64,000 bases of DNA from Actinoplanes sp. N902-109 (GTDB lineage Bacteria; Actinomycetota; Actinomycetes; Mycobacteriales; Micromonosporaceae). Shown one piece after another: positions 37,580 to 46,711 of this stretch. The notes beneath the pieces were generated by a model that searched no databases, was not told where the DNA came from, and saw nothing but the letters and a program-made list of their open reading frames with translations. The translations under genes were made by a program, and so were the position numbers. Position 1 is the stretch's first letter; every line of letters starts with the position of its first letter. The stretch is from the NCBI RefSeq assembly GCF_000389965.1, contig NC_021191.1, positions 745,501-809,500 on the forward strand. The letters are read 5' to 3'.

Positions 37580-39130
37580 TCACAGCATGGTGTCGCGGGC
37601 GGCTTGGCGGAGGTCGATCTCGCCGACCAGGTTCTTGCCGATGTCCTCGTCCAGGTCACCGCGCATGACGGCCTCGCTGACCGCCGTACGTTGCTTGTCG
37701 AAGTCCTCGTCGGTGGTGCCGGTGGCGGCTTGCCGGGCGACCTCCGCGCCGAGGTGACGCATGTCGGCGGTGTGCCGGCGTTCCGGGCGGACGTCCAGGT
37801 GCAGCCAGCCGATCAGCAGGCGGACCGTGGTGCCTTGGAGCAGCAGCGTGCCCAGCGTGACCAGCAGCGCGATGGCCTGGATGGCGTCGCGGCCGGGGAA
37901 TTCCTCGCCGTTGCCGATGGTCTCGGGGATGGCGGCTGCTGCGGCCAGGGTGAGGATGCCGCGCATGCCGGTCCAGCTCACGATGACCGTTTCCCGGGTG
38001 GTGGGTGCGCCGAGCGGGGTGGCGTCGGGCTTGCTGTTGCGACGCCGGCGGTTGCGCCGTTGCGCCAGGCGTTCGGCCAGTTCGGGGTTCTTCGCCAGGC
38101 GGCGCTGGCGCATCAGGTCGTCGACCCGCCAGCGGCCGAAGAGCGCGAACACCCCGGCGAAGCGCAGCACGACCGTTGCGACGAGCAGCACGCCCGCCGC
38201 GACCAGGGTCCGGGTCAGGCCCGGATCGTCGCTCGCCCGCAGGTCGTCGAGGACGAAACGCAGCTGCAGCCCGATGTACGCGAAAACGAAGGTCTCCAGC
38301 AGGAAGTCGACCACCGGCCAGAATGCCTCCTCCTGCAACCGGGTCCGGTAGGCGCCGGGGTACTGGTGCCGGGGGTCCAGCGACGTGTTGATGCTGATGA
38401 TGAACGCTGCGGCGACCACCGCGAGGATGCCCGATGCGTGCACCTGCTCGGCGGCCAGGAACGCGGTGAACGGCACCAGCAGCGTCACCGTTGTCTCAAG
38501 TGTCGGGTTGCCGAGCCGCTTGCGGAGGAACAGCGTTGCTGCCGCGAGGACGCCGCCGATTGCCAGCCCGATCCCGGCGTTCCACAAGAACGCCCGGAAG
38601 CCCGACCCCCAGGTGGCGTGCTCGCCGCTGACCGCGCCGACCGCGATCGTGAACAGCGTGAGCGCCGTCGCGTCGTTGACCAGGCTCTCACCGGTCAGGA
38701 TCGAGACGACCCGGCGGGGCAGGCCCAGCTCCTCGCCGTGCGACACGGTGGTGATCGTGTCCGGCGGCGCCAGCACCGCGCCCAGCACGAACGCGGTGGC
38801 CAGGCCGACCGAGGGCAGCAGCCACGACGACAGCACCCCGAGCGCCCCGGCGGTCAGCACCACCAGGATCACGCCGAGGTTGATGATCGCCCGCAGGTTC
38901 TGGCCGAACGCGGTGAACGATGCGCCGCGGGTCGCCGAGTAGAGCAGCGGCGGCACCACGATGGCCAGCATGAGCTCGCTCTCCAGCTCCAGGCGGGGCA
39001 CGCCGGGCACGAAGCTGGCGGCGGCTGCCAGGGTCACCACGATCAGGCCCGGTTGCAGGTCGCGCTTGCGGGCGATTGCGGCGATCGCGATGCCCGCGCC
39101 GACGATGAGCAGGATCTGGACGCCGTTCAT
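37580..39130 (-). CDS. CPA1-family Na+/H+ antiporter
   Basis: This 516-residue membrane protein has about twelve helices and belongs to the CPA1 monovalent cation/proton antiporters. The core reads VLAPPDTIT and ILTGESLVNDATALTLFT, which hold the charged transport residues. The C-terminal 110 residues are a cytoplasmic, charged tail, DEDFDKQRTAVSEAVMRG. It takes part in pH and sodium homeostasis. It is convergent with the cyclase and divergent from the serine hydroxymethyltransferase riboswitch region. Confidence 0.92.
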   Translation of the reverse strand: MNGVQILLIVGAGIAIAAIARKRDLQPGLIVVTLAAAASFVPGVPRLELESELMLAIVVPPLLYSATRGASFTAFGQNLRAIINLGVILVVLTAGALGVLSSWLLPSVGLATAFVLGAVLAPPDTITTVSHGEELGLPRRVVSILTGESLVNDATALTLFTIAVGAVSGEHATWGSGFRAFLWNAGIGLAIGGVLAAATLFLRKRLGNPTLETTVTLLVPFTAFLAAEQVHASGILAVVAAAFIISINTSLDPRHQYPGAYRTRLQEEAFWPVVDFLLETFVFAYIGLQLRFVLDDLRASDDPGLTRTLVAAGVLLVATVVLRFAGVFALFGRWRVDDLMRQRRLAKNPELAERLAQRRNRRRRNSKPDATPLGAPTTRETVIVSWTGMRGILTLAAAAAIPETIGNGEEFPGRDAIQAIALLVTLGTLLLQGTTVRLLIGWLHLDVRPERRHTADMRHLGAEVARQAATGTTDEDFDKQRTAVSEAVMRGDLDEDIGKNLVGEIDLRQAARDTML

Positions 39131-39157
39131 GATCGCAGCGTAGTGAGTACAATCTCC

Positions 39158-39246
39158 GGAGGGCCGTGACTGGCGCGTTCGGATGGGTCACCATCGGGGA
39201 GCGGTCCCACCCATCAGACGGGTGAATTGCCGTGCGCCTGGGCCTC
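39158..39246 (+). promoter_or_regulatory. ZTP (ZMP/pfl) riboswitch upstream of glyA
   Basis: The leader holds the conserved parts of the ZTP riboswitch: GGGCCGTGACTGGCG (39161-39175), a pairing stem GATGGGT/CCATC with CGGGGAGCGG, and the terminal GCCGTGCGCCTGGGC (39229-39243), whose CGCC can pair with GGCG of the first block. These riboswitches sense the purine intermediate ZTP when folate is short and switch on glycine/folate genes. The ribosome binding site GGGAGG at 39260 lies just after it. Confidence 0.9.
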
Positions 39247-39269
39247 TTCATCTGTGATAGGGAGGTCCG

Positions 39270-40706
39270 ATGTCTGAGCTGAACGCCGCATCACTGAATT
39301 CCGAAAGTTTGGCTTTCCGCGCCGCGCTGGACGCCGTGCGCGCCGTCGAGCCGCGCATCGCCGACGCGATCGCCAAGGAGCTGCACGACCAGCGCGAGTC
39401 GCTCAAGCTGATCGCCTCGGAGAACTATGCGTCGCCGGCCGTGCTGCTCGCGATGGGCAACTGGCTCTCCGACAAGTACGCCGAGGGCACCATCGGGCGG
39501 CGGTTCTATGCCGGCTGCCAGAACGTCGACACCGTCGAGTCGGTGGCCGTCGAGCACGCCAAGGCTCTGTTCGACGCGCCGTATGCGTACGTGCAGCCGC
39601 ATTCCGGCATCGACGCCAACCTGGTGGCGTACTGGGCGATCCTGGCCGACCGGGTCGAGGTGCCGTACCTGAAGAAGTTCGAGAAGCGGCAGATCAACGA
39701 CCTGACCGACGCCGAGTGGGCGGAGCTGCGCGCGGCGTTCGGCAATCAGCGGCTGCTGGGCATGAGCCTGGACGCCGGCGGTCACCTCACCCACGGCTTC
39801 CGCCCGAACATCTCCGGCAAGATGTTCGACCAGCGCAGCTATGGCGTCGACGCGGCGACCGGACAGATCGACTACGCCGCACTGCGCGAGACGGCCAAGG
39901 AGTTCAAGCCGGCCGTCATCGTCGGTGGCTACTCGGCGTACCCGCGCAAGGTGAACTTCGCGACGATGCGCGAGATCGCCGACGAGGTCGGCGCGACCTT
40001 CATGGTCGACATGGCGCACTTCGCCGGGCTGGTCGCGGGCAAGGTGTTCACCGGTGACTTCAACCCGATCGAGCACGCCCACATCGTCACCACCACCACC
40101 CACAAGAGCCTGCGCGGCCCGCGCGGCGGCGCGGTCTTCTGCCAGCCGGAGCTGGCCGACCAGGTCGACCGTGGCTGCCCGATGGTGCTGGGTGGCCCGC
40201 TGCCGCACGTCATGGCGGCCAAGGCGATCGCGTTCGCCGAGGCCCGGCGGCCCGAGTTCGCCGGTTACGCCCAGCGCATCGTCGACAACAGCCAGGCCCT
40301 CGCGGCCGGTCTGCTGCAGCGCGGGGCCACCCTGGTCAGCGGCGGCACCGACAACCACCTCGTGCTGGTCGATGTCGACAAGTACGGCCTGACCGGCCGG
40401 CAGGCCGAGCAGGCCCTGCTGGACAGCGGCATCGTCACCAACCGTAACGCCATCCCGCAGGACCCCAACGGTGCCTGGTACACCTCCGGCATCCGGATCG
40501 GCACCCCGGCGCTGACCACCCGCGGTCTCGGCACGGCCGAGATGGACCAGATCGCGGAGCTGATGCACACCGTGCTGTCGCAGACCAAGGCCGGTGCCAG
40601 CAAGGCCAAGTTCGAGCTCGACCCGGCGCTCGCCGACCGGGTCAGCAAGCAGGCCAGCGAGCTGCTCGGCGCGTTCCCCCTGTACCCCTCGGTCGACCTG
40701 GGCTGA
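39270..40706 (+). CDS. glyA: Serine hydroxymethyltransferase
   Basis: This 478-residue PLP enzyme converts serine and tetrahydrofolate to glycine and methylenetetrahydrofolate, feeding one-carbon units to purine synthesis. The PLP lysine is Lys279 in THKSLRGPRGG, where Ser replaces the usual Thr next to the lysine. It is about 50 residues longer than typical bacterial GlyA because of an insertion near 130-170 (FEKRQINDLTDAEWAELR). This long type is often the riboswitch-controlled copy. The ZTP riboswitch directly upstream links its expression to folate stress. Confidence 0.95.
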   Translation: MSELNAASLNSESLAFRAALDAVRAVEPRIADAIAKELHDQRESLKLIASENYASPAVLLAMGNWLSDKYAEGTIGRRFYAGCQNVDTVESVAVEHAKALFDAPYAYVQPHSGIDANLVAYWAILADRVEVPYLKKFEKRQINDLTDAEWAELRAAFGNQRLLGMSLDAGGHLTHGFRPNISGKMFDQRSYGVDAATGQIDYAALRETAKEFKPAVIVGGYSAYPRKVNFATMREIADEVGATFMVDMAHFAGLVAGKVFTGDFNPIEHAHIVTTTTHKSLRGPRGGAVFCQPELADQVDRGCPMVLGGPLPHVMAAKAIAFAEARRPEFAGYAQRIVDNSQALAAGLLQRGATLVSGGTDNHLVLVDVDKYGLTGRQAEQALLDSGIVTNRNAIPQDPNGAWYTSGIRIGTPALTTRGLGTAEMDQIAELMHTVLSQTKAGASKAKFELDPALADRVSKQASELLGAFPLYPSVDLG

Positions 40707-40722
40707 TCTGCGTTTCGTTTGT

Positions 40723-40751
40723 GGCCCGGCGGGCTGGGTATCCGCCGGGCC
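40723..40751 (+). terminator. Hairpin terminator of glyA abutting next start codon
   Basis: GGCCCGGCGG, nine bases, CCGCCGGGCC is a perfect ten-pair stem 16 bases past the glyA stop. It ends at 40751, directly against the ATG of the following gene. It is a probable terminator that also removes any room for a ribosome binding site. Confidence 0.6.
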
Positions 40752-41837
40752 ATGAGCGAACAACCCGGTGACGAGGCGTTCGGCACGCTGGAGACCGTTC
40801 ACACGTTCGACAGCGGTCCCATGCCCACCGGGGTGAGCGTCGCCGCCGACGGCCGCGTCTTCGTCAACTTCCCCAAGTGGGGCGACGACGTCCCGTTCAC
40901 CGTCGGCGAGATCAAGGACGGCACCGTCGTCCCCTATCCCGATCAGGCGTGGAACACCCCGGACGGGATCGACGACCCCAAGGCGTTCGTGTCGGTGCAG
41001 AGCATCGTCGTCGACCCGGCCGACCGCCTGTGGGTGCTGGACACCGGCTCGCCGATGTTCCAGGAGACGCAGACCTGCGGCCCCAAGCTCGTCTGCATCG
41101 ACCTGGCCACCGACACGGTCGTCCAGACCATCTGCTTCGACCGGGGCACCGCGCTGCCCACGACGTACCTCAACGACGTGCGCTTCGACCTTCGCCGCAA
41201 CGTCGCCTACATCACCGACTCGGCCGACAAGGGCCCGAACGGCATCATCGTGGTCGACCTGACCAGCGGCACGGCCTGGCGCAAGCTGCACGACCACCCC
41301 TCGACCAAGGCCGTGACCCAGCCGGATCTCCTGCCGTTCGTGGAGGGGCAGCCGTTCCTCAAGCGCCCCTCGAAGGGTGCGAGCGAGCCGGTGACCATGG
41401 GCGCCGACGGCATCGCCATCTCCGCGGACGGCTCCCGTCTCTGGTACTGCCCTCTGGCCTCACGTCACTGGTACAGCGTCGACACCGGCCAGCTCTGCGA
41501 CCGCGACCTGCCGGACAGCGAGATCGAGGTCCGCGACGAGGGCGACAAGGGCGGCCTGTCCGACGGCCTGGAAACCGACGACCGCGGCAACCTCTATCTG
41601 ACCAGCCCGGAGCACAACGCCCTGCTGCGCCGCAGCCCGGACGGCACCATCGACACCCTGGTGCACGACCCGCGGCTGCTCTGGCCGGACACGATGTCGG
41701 TGACGGACGGCTACCTCTATGTCACCGCCAACCAGCTGCACCGCCAGGCCGATTACCAAGGCGGCGAGGACAAGCGGCAATACCCGTACTCCCTGTTCCG
41801 CACCCGCATCGACGGCGGCCCGGTCCGGTTGCGATAG
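40752..41837 (+). CDS. Yellow/MRJP-like beta-propeller protein
   Basis: This 361-residue protein resembles the yellow/major royal jelly family and SMP-30-type propellers: LETVHTFDSGPMPTGVSVAADGRVFVNFPKW and the later LNDVRFDLRRNVAYITDSA and GLSDGLETDDRGNLYLT. The family includes enzyme-like lactonases and tautomerase-related proteins; the substrate here is unknown. No signal peptide is visible. The ATG is preceded by a hairpin instead of a ribosome binding site. A TTG start at 40719 inside that hairpin is an alternative. Confidence 0.8.
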   Translation: MSEQPGDEAFGTLETVHTFDSGPMPTGVSVAADGRVFVNFPKWGDDVPFTVGEIKDGTVVPYPDQAWNTPDGIDDPKAFVSVQSIVVDPADRLWVLDTGSPMFQETQTCGPKLVCIDLATDTVVQTICFDRGTALPTTYLNDVRFDLRRNVAYITDSADKGPNGIIVVDLTSGTAWRKLHDHPSTKAVTQPDLLPFVEGQPFLKRPSKGASEPVTMGADGIAISADGSRLWYCPLASRHWYSVDTGQLCDRDLPDSEIEVRDEGDKGGLSDGLETDDRGNLYLTSPEHNALLRRSPDGTIDTLVHDPRLLWPDTMSVTDGYLYVTANQLHRQADYQGGEDKRQYPYSLFRTRIDGGPVRLR

Positions 41838-41861
41838 CCCACGGGTAATACTCTGCCGCCC

Positions 41862-42329
41862 ATGACTGGCGGCGGCGCAGCCTGGTGGGTCGACGACCCG
41901 ATCGAGAGTTCGGAGCATGACCAACTCGGCCGGTTGCCGTTCGTGCGGCGTGTCGTCGCGATGCTGGACGAGGTCCGATCGCATCCCAACAGTACGGTCA
42001 TGGCGCTGGTCGGCCCATGGGGCAGCGGCAAGACCAGCACCATCAACCTGGTGCTGGACGCGCTCGGTACGGAGCGGTGGGCGGTGGCCCGGCTGAACCC
42101 GTGGGCGATGGGCTCGAGTGAGTCGATCGCGGCCGAGTTGCTCGCCGCCATCGGAACGGCGCTGCCGTCGACTCCCAAGGCCAAGCGGGCGCGCGAGAAG
42201 CTGAAGGAGTACGCCGTCCAGGCGACTCCGCTGCTCGCCCTCGTGCCCACCGTGGGTGAATCGCTCAAGGGCGTCGGTGACCTGCTCGCCGGGCGGTTAC
42301 AGGGCGACACCACGTTGTACGGCAAGTAG
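41862..42329 (+). pseudogene. KAP P-loop NTPase, N-terminal fragment
   Basis: The first 155 residues of a KAP-family P-loop NTPase are readable, with Walker A GPWGSGKT at 51-58 and RLNPWAMGSSES after it. KAP NTPases are membrane-linked ATPases found in phage defence and animal signalling. Reading ends at a TAG right after GDTTLYGK, the point where intact relatives go on into the segment that carries Walker B. The rest of the protein continues in the next frame, so the gene is disrupted by an internal deletion plus a frame change. Confidence 0.75.
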
Positions 42330-44652
42330 GTTCCTGGAGAAGATCGTCACGCTGCGTCTCGACCAGCCGCTCATCCGCCGGGAACAGTCCGCGCGGCTGT
42401 TCACCAATGGCCTCGCCGCCCTTTTCGCGGATCTGCAGACGCCGCTCAGCGACGAGGGGCAGCGCCGCCTCGCGGACGAGTGGGAGCTGTTTCTCTCCGC
42501 CGAGCTTGCCGAGCCGCGCAGCGTCACCCGGTTTCTGGCTCAGCTGCGGGTTTTTCTCCCGCTGGTCGGCGTCGACGAGGTCGATCTCGTCGACTTCATC
42601 GTCGTCACCCACCTCCGATCGGGGTGGCCGCGTGTTCATGACGCGCTGCTCAACGACCGCTTCCTGCTCACCCATTCGGAGCCCGGGGACGAGGACGGCC
42701 CGCTCTCGGAGTGGATGAACGGCGAACGGCTGCAGCGGCTCGGGGTCGACGCCCCGCATCTCGACCCGCTGCACGCCACCCTGCTGCGGTTGTTCCCGGC
42801 ACTCGCTGAGCAGTCCCGTCGCGACTTCCGGCGGCGTGGGGTCAGCGATCCGGACTATGTGGAGCGCTATTTCAACTTCATGCCGGGCGAGGGCGACACC
42901 TCGGACGCCGAGTTGCTCGCCGGGCTGCAGCAGACGGCCCGCGGCACCGTCCGTGGGCCGGATCTGTTGGCCACGGTGCTCAGAGCGGATCCGGACGACC
43001 TGGATGCACAGGAGCGCAGTGCGGCCCTTCTTCGCCGGATGGAGGGCCTGACGGAACGGCTGACGGACCAGGACGCGGCCTACCTTCTTGCCAACGCCGT
43101 CGGGTATCTGCCCCTGCCTGCCCGGCGCGGCCTGCTCCTCGGCGGTCCCGACGCAGCTCTGGCGCGATGGATGGCCGCCCTGCTCAACCACACCGTGGAG
43201 GAGCAAAATCTGGGCTGGATCCTGACGACGCTGAGCCGGCGCGGCGTCGATGCCATGATCGCGTTCCTCCGGGCGGTGCCCAGGGCCGCCGGAACCGGGG
43301 ACGCCTGGCAGAACCGGCTCGCCAGACGCAGCGCCGAGCGGGGCTGGCAGGTCTTCCTCGATCATGTCCGAGCCGGCGACGACGCGCCTGACGCCCACAC
43401 GGCAACGCTGTACGCCCTGATCGAAGGCTTGGCCGGCACGAACTATGTGGACCGGGGCTTGCAGGGTGCGGTTGATGAGGGTGTTCCCGTCGTCGGCATT
43501 GCTTCGCGCCTCGTGCAGGTGGCGTCGATGACGGAGTCGGACGCCACGGTGATCATTGGGTTCGACGCCGACGCGCTGGTTGCCCGGCTGGGCAGCGCGC
43601 GGGTGCTCGACGGGCTGCCCGAGCAGGACCCCGGCCCGGCTCCGGTCCAAGACAGCGGCTGGGCGGATCGCGCCCGGTTCGCGGTGCCCCGGCTGCGGGC
43701 GGCAGTGGCCGAGGCGACCGGGCTCACCGAGCGCCGCATTCCGTCCCTGCCGACGGGCGTGCCGCAGCCGTTCGGTGCATTCGATGTGAATGCCCTCAAC
43801 ACCCCGGGCGCCGAACTGCCCGATTTGCGTATCGCAGTGACGGTGATGATGCCGTCGTTGCGGGTGCCCGGGTCGGCTGCACCTGCGGCGGGCCCGGCCG
43901 GCGAGGACCGCGAGATGCTGATCCTTCGAGAACTGGAGAGCAGCAGCATGACGCGGTGGCTGCAGGCCGCTTCGGGCAGCGGCTGGCCTCTTGCGGCGCA
44001 GCCCTGGCAACTGACCGATGTGGGTGACGGCCGGCGGCTCACCCGGGCGGCGGCGGGACTGCGCTGGACCGGGCAACCCGAACCCACCTTCGGGTGGCGG
44101 CAACGCACGCCGGTGCTCACCGGGGCGCAGATCCTGACCGGCACCGAGGCCGGGACAGCTGTCATCGTGGCCGACCTGGCGGCTGGGCTGTGGCTCGCCG
44201 AACTCACCTCGGAGCGCACACCGGACGAGTTGAGGCACGACAGCAGACCGCTGCCTGCTGCTTTGTCGCTCATGGAGCTGTCCACACTTGTGCACGTCGC
44301 GGTGCGCAGTGCGGTCTCCGCAACCGAGGCGCTGCATCGCAGCTTGCTCGACGACGCCACGGAGGATGCCTCCGCCGTGGTCCGGGTGCGTCTCACCGCC
44401 GCGGCGGGACTGCCCGCCGCGGTCGACCTGAGCATGCTGACCAGGATGGGAACGAACGGGTCGTATCCCTCGGAACAGTCCGGCCACTTCCTGTTCAGCG
44501 CCGCCGAGCTGAAGGATCGAGGCCGGTTGGACAGCAAGGCGATGGATGCCGCGGTGGCGCTGATCGGGGAGTGGCTGCTGCGTTCGGGCTTCCGGCGTTA
44601 CGAGGCCACGCTGCTCGGCATCGGGGCCTGGTTACCCGTCGACTCGGTGTGA
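42330..44652 (+). pseudogene. KAP P-loop NTPase, C-terminal fragment in another frame
   Basis: Homology resumes at RFLEKIVTLRLDQP (about 42332), which in KAP proteins lies after Walker B and sensor segments, and continues open for 770 residues to 44652. The region between Walker A and this block, which should contain Walker B (VVxxDDLDR-type), is absent, so about 80-90 residues are missing. The long uninterrupted frame indicates a recent event. It has no own start with a ribosome binding site in this frame. Its end overlaps the convergent MFS gene by 21 bases. Confidence 0.7.
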
Positions 44653-45849
44653 CTGTCGCTCGGGCGCACCCGCCACGACGGCTGAGCGGCGGGGGAGGAG
44701 GAGCGGGCTGAGCAGGATGAGCAGGCCGCAGGCGGCGATGGCGAGGCGCGGGCTGGTGACGGTGGCGAGCAGGCCGGCCAGGGCGGTCAGACCGGCGATG
44801 GCGGCGCTGGTGCTGATGGACCAGGCGGTCAGCGTACGGGCGAGGCGGTGGTTGGGGGTGTGGTCGAGGCGATAGGTGGCCAGGACCGGGTTGTACAGGC
44901 TCATGCTGATGATGATCAGCAGCTCGACGACGATCACCGTGATCAGGCCGGGGAGACCCGGTTGCACGAATGCCAGGCCGATCAGCCAGACCACCCGGAG
45001 CGTCCCCATCGTACGGAGCACGCGATGCCGGCCGTGCCGCGCGACCACCCGCCGGGCCAGCCGGGAACCGATGAGGCCGCCGAGGCACGGGGCGGCGAAC
45101 GCCAGGCCGTACTGCCACGGCGGGAAGTGCAGGTCGCCGAGCAGGAGCACGGCCAGCAGCGGCTCGGTGGCCATGATGAGTCCGTTGACCAGCATCTGGT
45201 TGAGGTAGAGCGGGCGCAGTCCGGGGTGGGTCAGCAGGTGCCGCCAGCCGTCGAGCACTTCGCCGGCGTGCAGTGGTGTTCTGCCGGTGGGCTCGGGTTC
45301 GTGGTGGCCGCGGATGGCGGTGATGCACAGCGCGGAGAGCAGATAGCTGACCGCGTCGGCGAGCACCGTGGTCACCGGGCCGAACAGGCCGATCGCGGCG
45401 CCGCCCAGCGGTGGTCCGACGGCGATGGAGCTCCAGTTCGTCGACTCGAAGCGGGCGTTGGCCACGAGCAGGTCGGCCGGCTTCACGAGGCTCTTGAGGT
45501 AGGCACCGCTCGCCGCGGTGAAGGCGATCTTGGCGGTGGCCACGACCGCGGACACGACCAGCAACTGGGCGAACGACAGCGAGCCCAGGGCGTACAGCAG
45601 CGGGATCGTCATCATGGCCGCGAAGCGCACGAGGTCCATCGTGATCAGCACCGGCCGCTTGCGGTGGAATTCCACCCACGGTCCGAGCGGGATCGCGAGC
45701 AGCGCGCCCACCGCCGGCCCGACCGCCGACAGCGCCGAGACCTCGGCCGGGCTCGCGTGCAGGACCAGCACCGCGAGCAGCGGCAATGCGCCGAAGCCCA
45801 GCCCGGAGCCGTACGCGCTGACCGCATAGGCGGCCCACAACCATCTCAC
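44632..45849 (-). CDS. MFS transporter
   Basis: This 405-residue permease has about twelve transmembrane helices and resembles enterobactin-exporter-type or macrolide-efflux MFS proteins. The conserved loop LLDGWRHLLTHPGLRPLYL-like section and IGSRLARRV are typical. The GTG at 45849 overlaps the stop of the phosphoesterase gene (GTGA), so the pair is translationally coupled. Longer readings would lie inside that gene. The substrate is unknown. Confidence 0.85.
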   Translation of the reverse strand: MRWLWAAYAVSAYGSGLGFGALPLLAVLVLHASPAEVSALSAVGPAVGALLAIPLGPWVEFHRKRPVLITMDLVRFAAMMTIPLLYALGSLSFAQLLVVSAVVATAKIAFTAASGAYLKSLVKPADLLVANARFESTNWSSIAVGPPLGGAAIGLFGPVTTVLADAVSYLLSALCITAIRGHHEPEPTGRTPLHAGEVLDGWRHLLTHPGLRPLYLNQMLVNGLIMATEPLLAVLLLGDLHFPPWQYGLAFAAPCLGGLIGSRLARRVVARHGRHRVLRTMGTLRVVWLIGLAFVQPGLPGLITVIVVELLIIISMSLYNPVLATYRLDHTPNHRLARTLTAWSISTSAAIAGLTALAGLLATVTSPRLAIAACGLLILLSPLLLPRRSAVVAGAPERQSHRVDG

Positions 45850-46346
45850 GCGGCGCGGGGGATCTCGTGCAGCTCGACGTCGCGCAGGCCATCGCTGACG
45901 GTGGCGGTCAGGTACGTGCAGAACGGCTGGCGCCGGCGGTCGGTCGGGCTGCCGGGGTTGAGCAGTCGCAGGCCGGACGGGGTCGTGGTGTCCCACGGGA
46001 TGTGCGAGTGGCCGAAGACCAGCACGTCGGTGTCCGGGAACAGTTCGGCGCAGCGCTGCTCGCGGCCCTTGGCATCACCCGTCTCGTGGATCACCGCGAA
46101 GCGCACGCCGTCCAGGATGACATGCGCGACGAGCGGCAACCGGGCCCGCAGCGCCGGCCCGTCGTTGTTGCCGTAGCACGCGATCAGCCGCCGCGACCGT
46201 GCCTCGACGGCGTCCAGTGCGGCGACGTCCACCCAGTCCCCGGCGTGGAAGACCACGTCCGCCTCGTCGATCGCCGCCCAGAGCGGAGCCGGCAGATCCT
46301 TGGCACGTTTCGGTAGGTGGGTGTCGGTGGTCAGCACGAGCCGCAT
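45846..46346 (-). CDS. Metallophosphoesterase (YfcE/MJ0936-like)
   Basis: This 166-residue calcineurin-like phosphoesterase shows the metal motifs D.H (TTDTHLP), GDW (FHAGDWVD), GNND (CYGNNDG), H (IHETGD) and GHSH (FGHSHIP). Such small enzymes hydrolyse phosphodiesters or cyclic nucleotides. I chose the ATG at 46346, which matches the family start MRLVLTTDTH. It forms a coupled unit with the MFS transporter. Confidence 0.92.
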   Translation of the reverse strand: MRLVLTTDTHLPKRAKDLPAPLWAAIDEADVVFHAGDWVDVAALDAVEARSRRLIACYGNNDGPALRARLPLVAHVILDGVRFAVIHETGDAKGREQRCAELFPDTDVLVFGHSHIPWDTTTPSGLRLLNPGSPTDRRRQPFCTYLTATVSDGLRDVELHEIPRAA

Positions 46347-46559
46347 GCCGCTCACTGTAGGCGGTCTCTGCCCCATTTGCCGGAGAAGACCGTCCTGCTT
46401 GGAGGCGCCGAAAACGGCGCCCGGTTCAGGAACCGGCTAACCGTTATGGCATCGAGAAAACGCTGGTCAGCGAGGATGAGCATGATCCGCTTGCCGGGGG
46501 ACCCGGGGGTGCGGGCGGAACCGGTTCCGGCGGGACCGGGTAACCGCCCAGTCGATCCT

Positions 46560-46588
46560 TTGACACATCGACGTAACGAACTTAGCGT
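46560..46588 (+). promoter_or_regulatory. Sigma-70-type promoter for beta-helix gene
   Basis: TTGACA (46560-46565), 17 bases, then TAGCGT (46583-46588) match the -35 and the TANNNT -10 used in actinomycetes. The start point would fall near 46595, immediately before the LacI-like operator. Confidence 0.6.
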
Positions 46589-46599
46589 CCACACCACGA

Positions 46600-46611
46600 G
46601 GGAGCGCTCTC
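46600..46611. promoter_or_regulatory. CebR/LacI-like operator GGGAGCGCTCTC
   Basis: GGGAGC-GCTCTC is palindromic at ten of twelve bases and resembles the GGGAGCGCTCCC site of LacI-family cellobiose-type repressors in actinomycetes. It lies at the predicted transcription start, so binding would block the promoter. Confidence 0.5.
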
Positions 46612-46711
46612 CAAAGATCGACCGAGCGTGCTGCCCGTACGGAGCTTCCCCGGCTCCGGCAAACCGGACGCGAAACCCCGACGCGCCCGTACCTCCGTAC
46701 GAGGAGAGGTC

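Larger units (their letters stand above)
46347..46711. other. Regulatory intergenic region
   Basis: This 365-base gap holds divergent promoters for the phosphoesterase and the secreted beta-helix protein. It contains a GGCGCC hairpin at about 46403-46420, a CCGGTTC-AG-GAACCGG palindrome at 46421-46436, a promoter at 46560-46588, and a LacI-like operator at 46600-46611. No gene is visible. Confidence 0.6.

Noticed and set aside
42300..42340. Programmed +1 frameshift in the KAP gene
   Set aside because: A frameshift alone would not restore the missing Walker B region, so a deletion explains it better.
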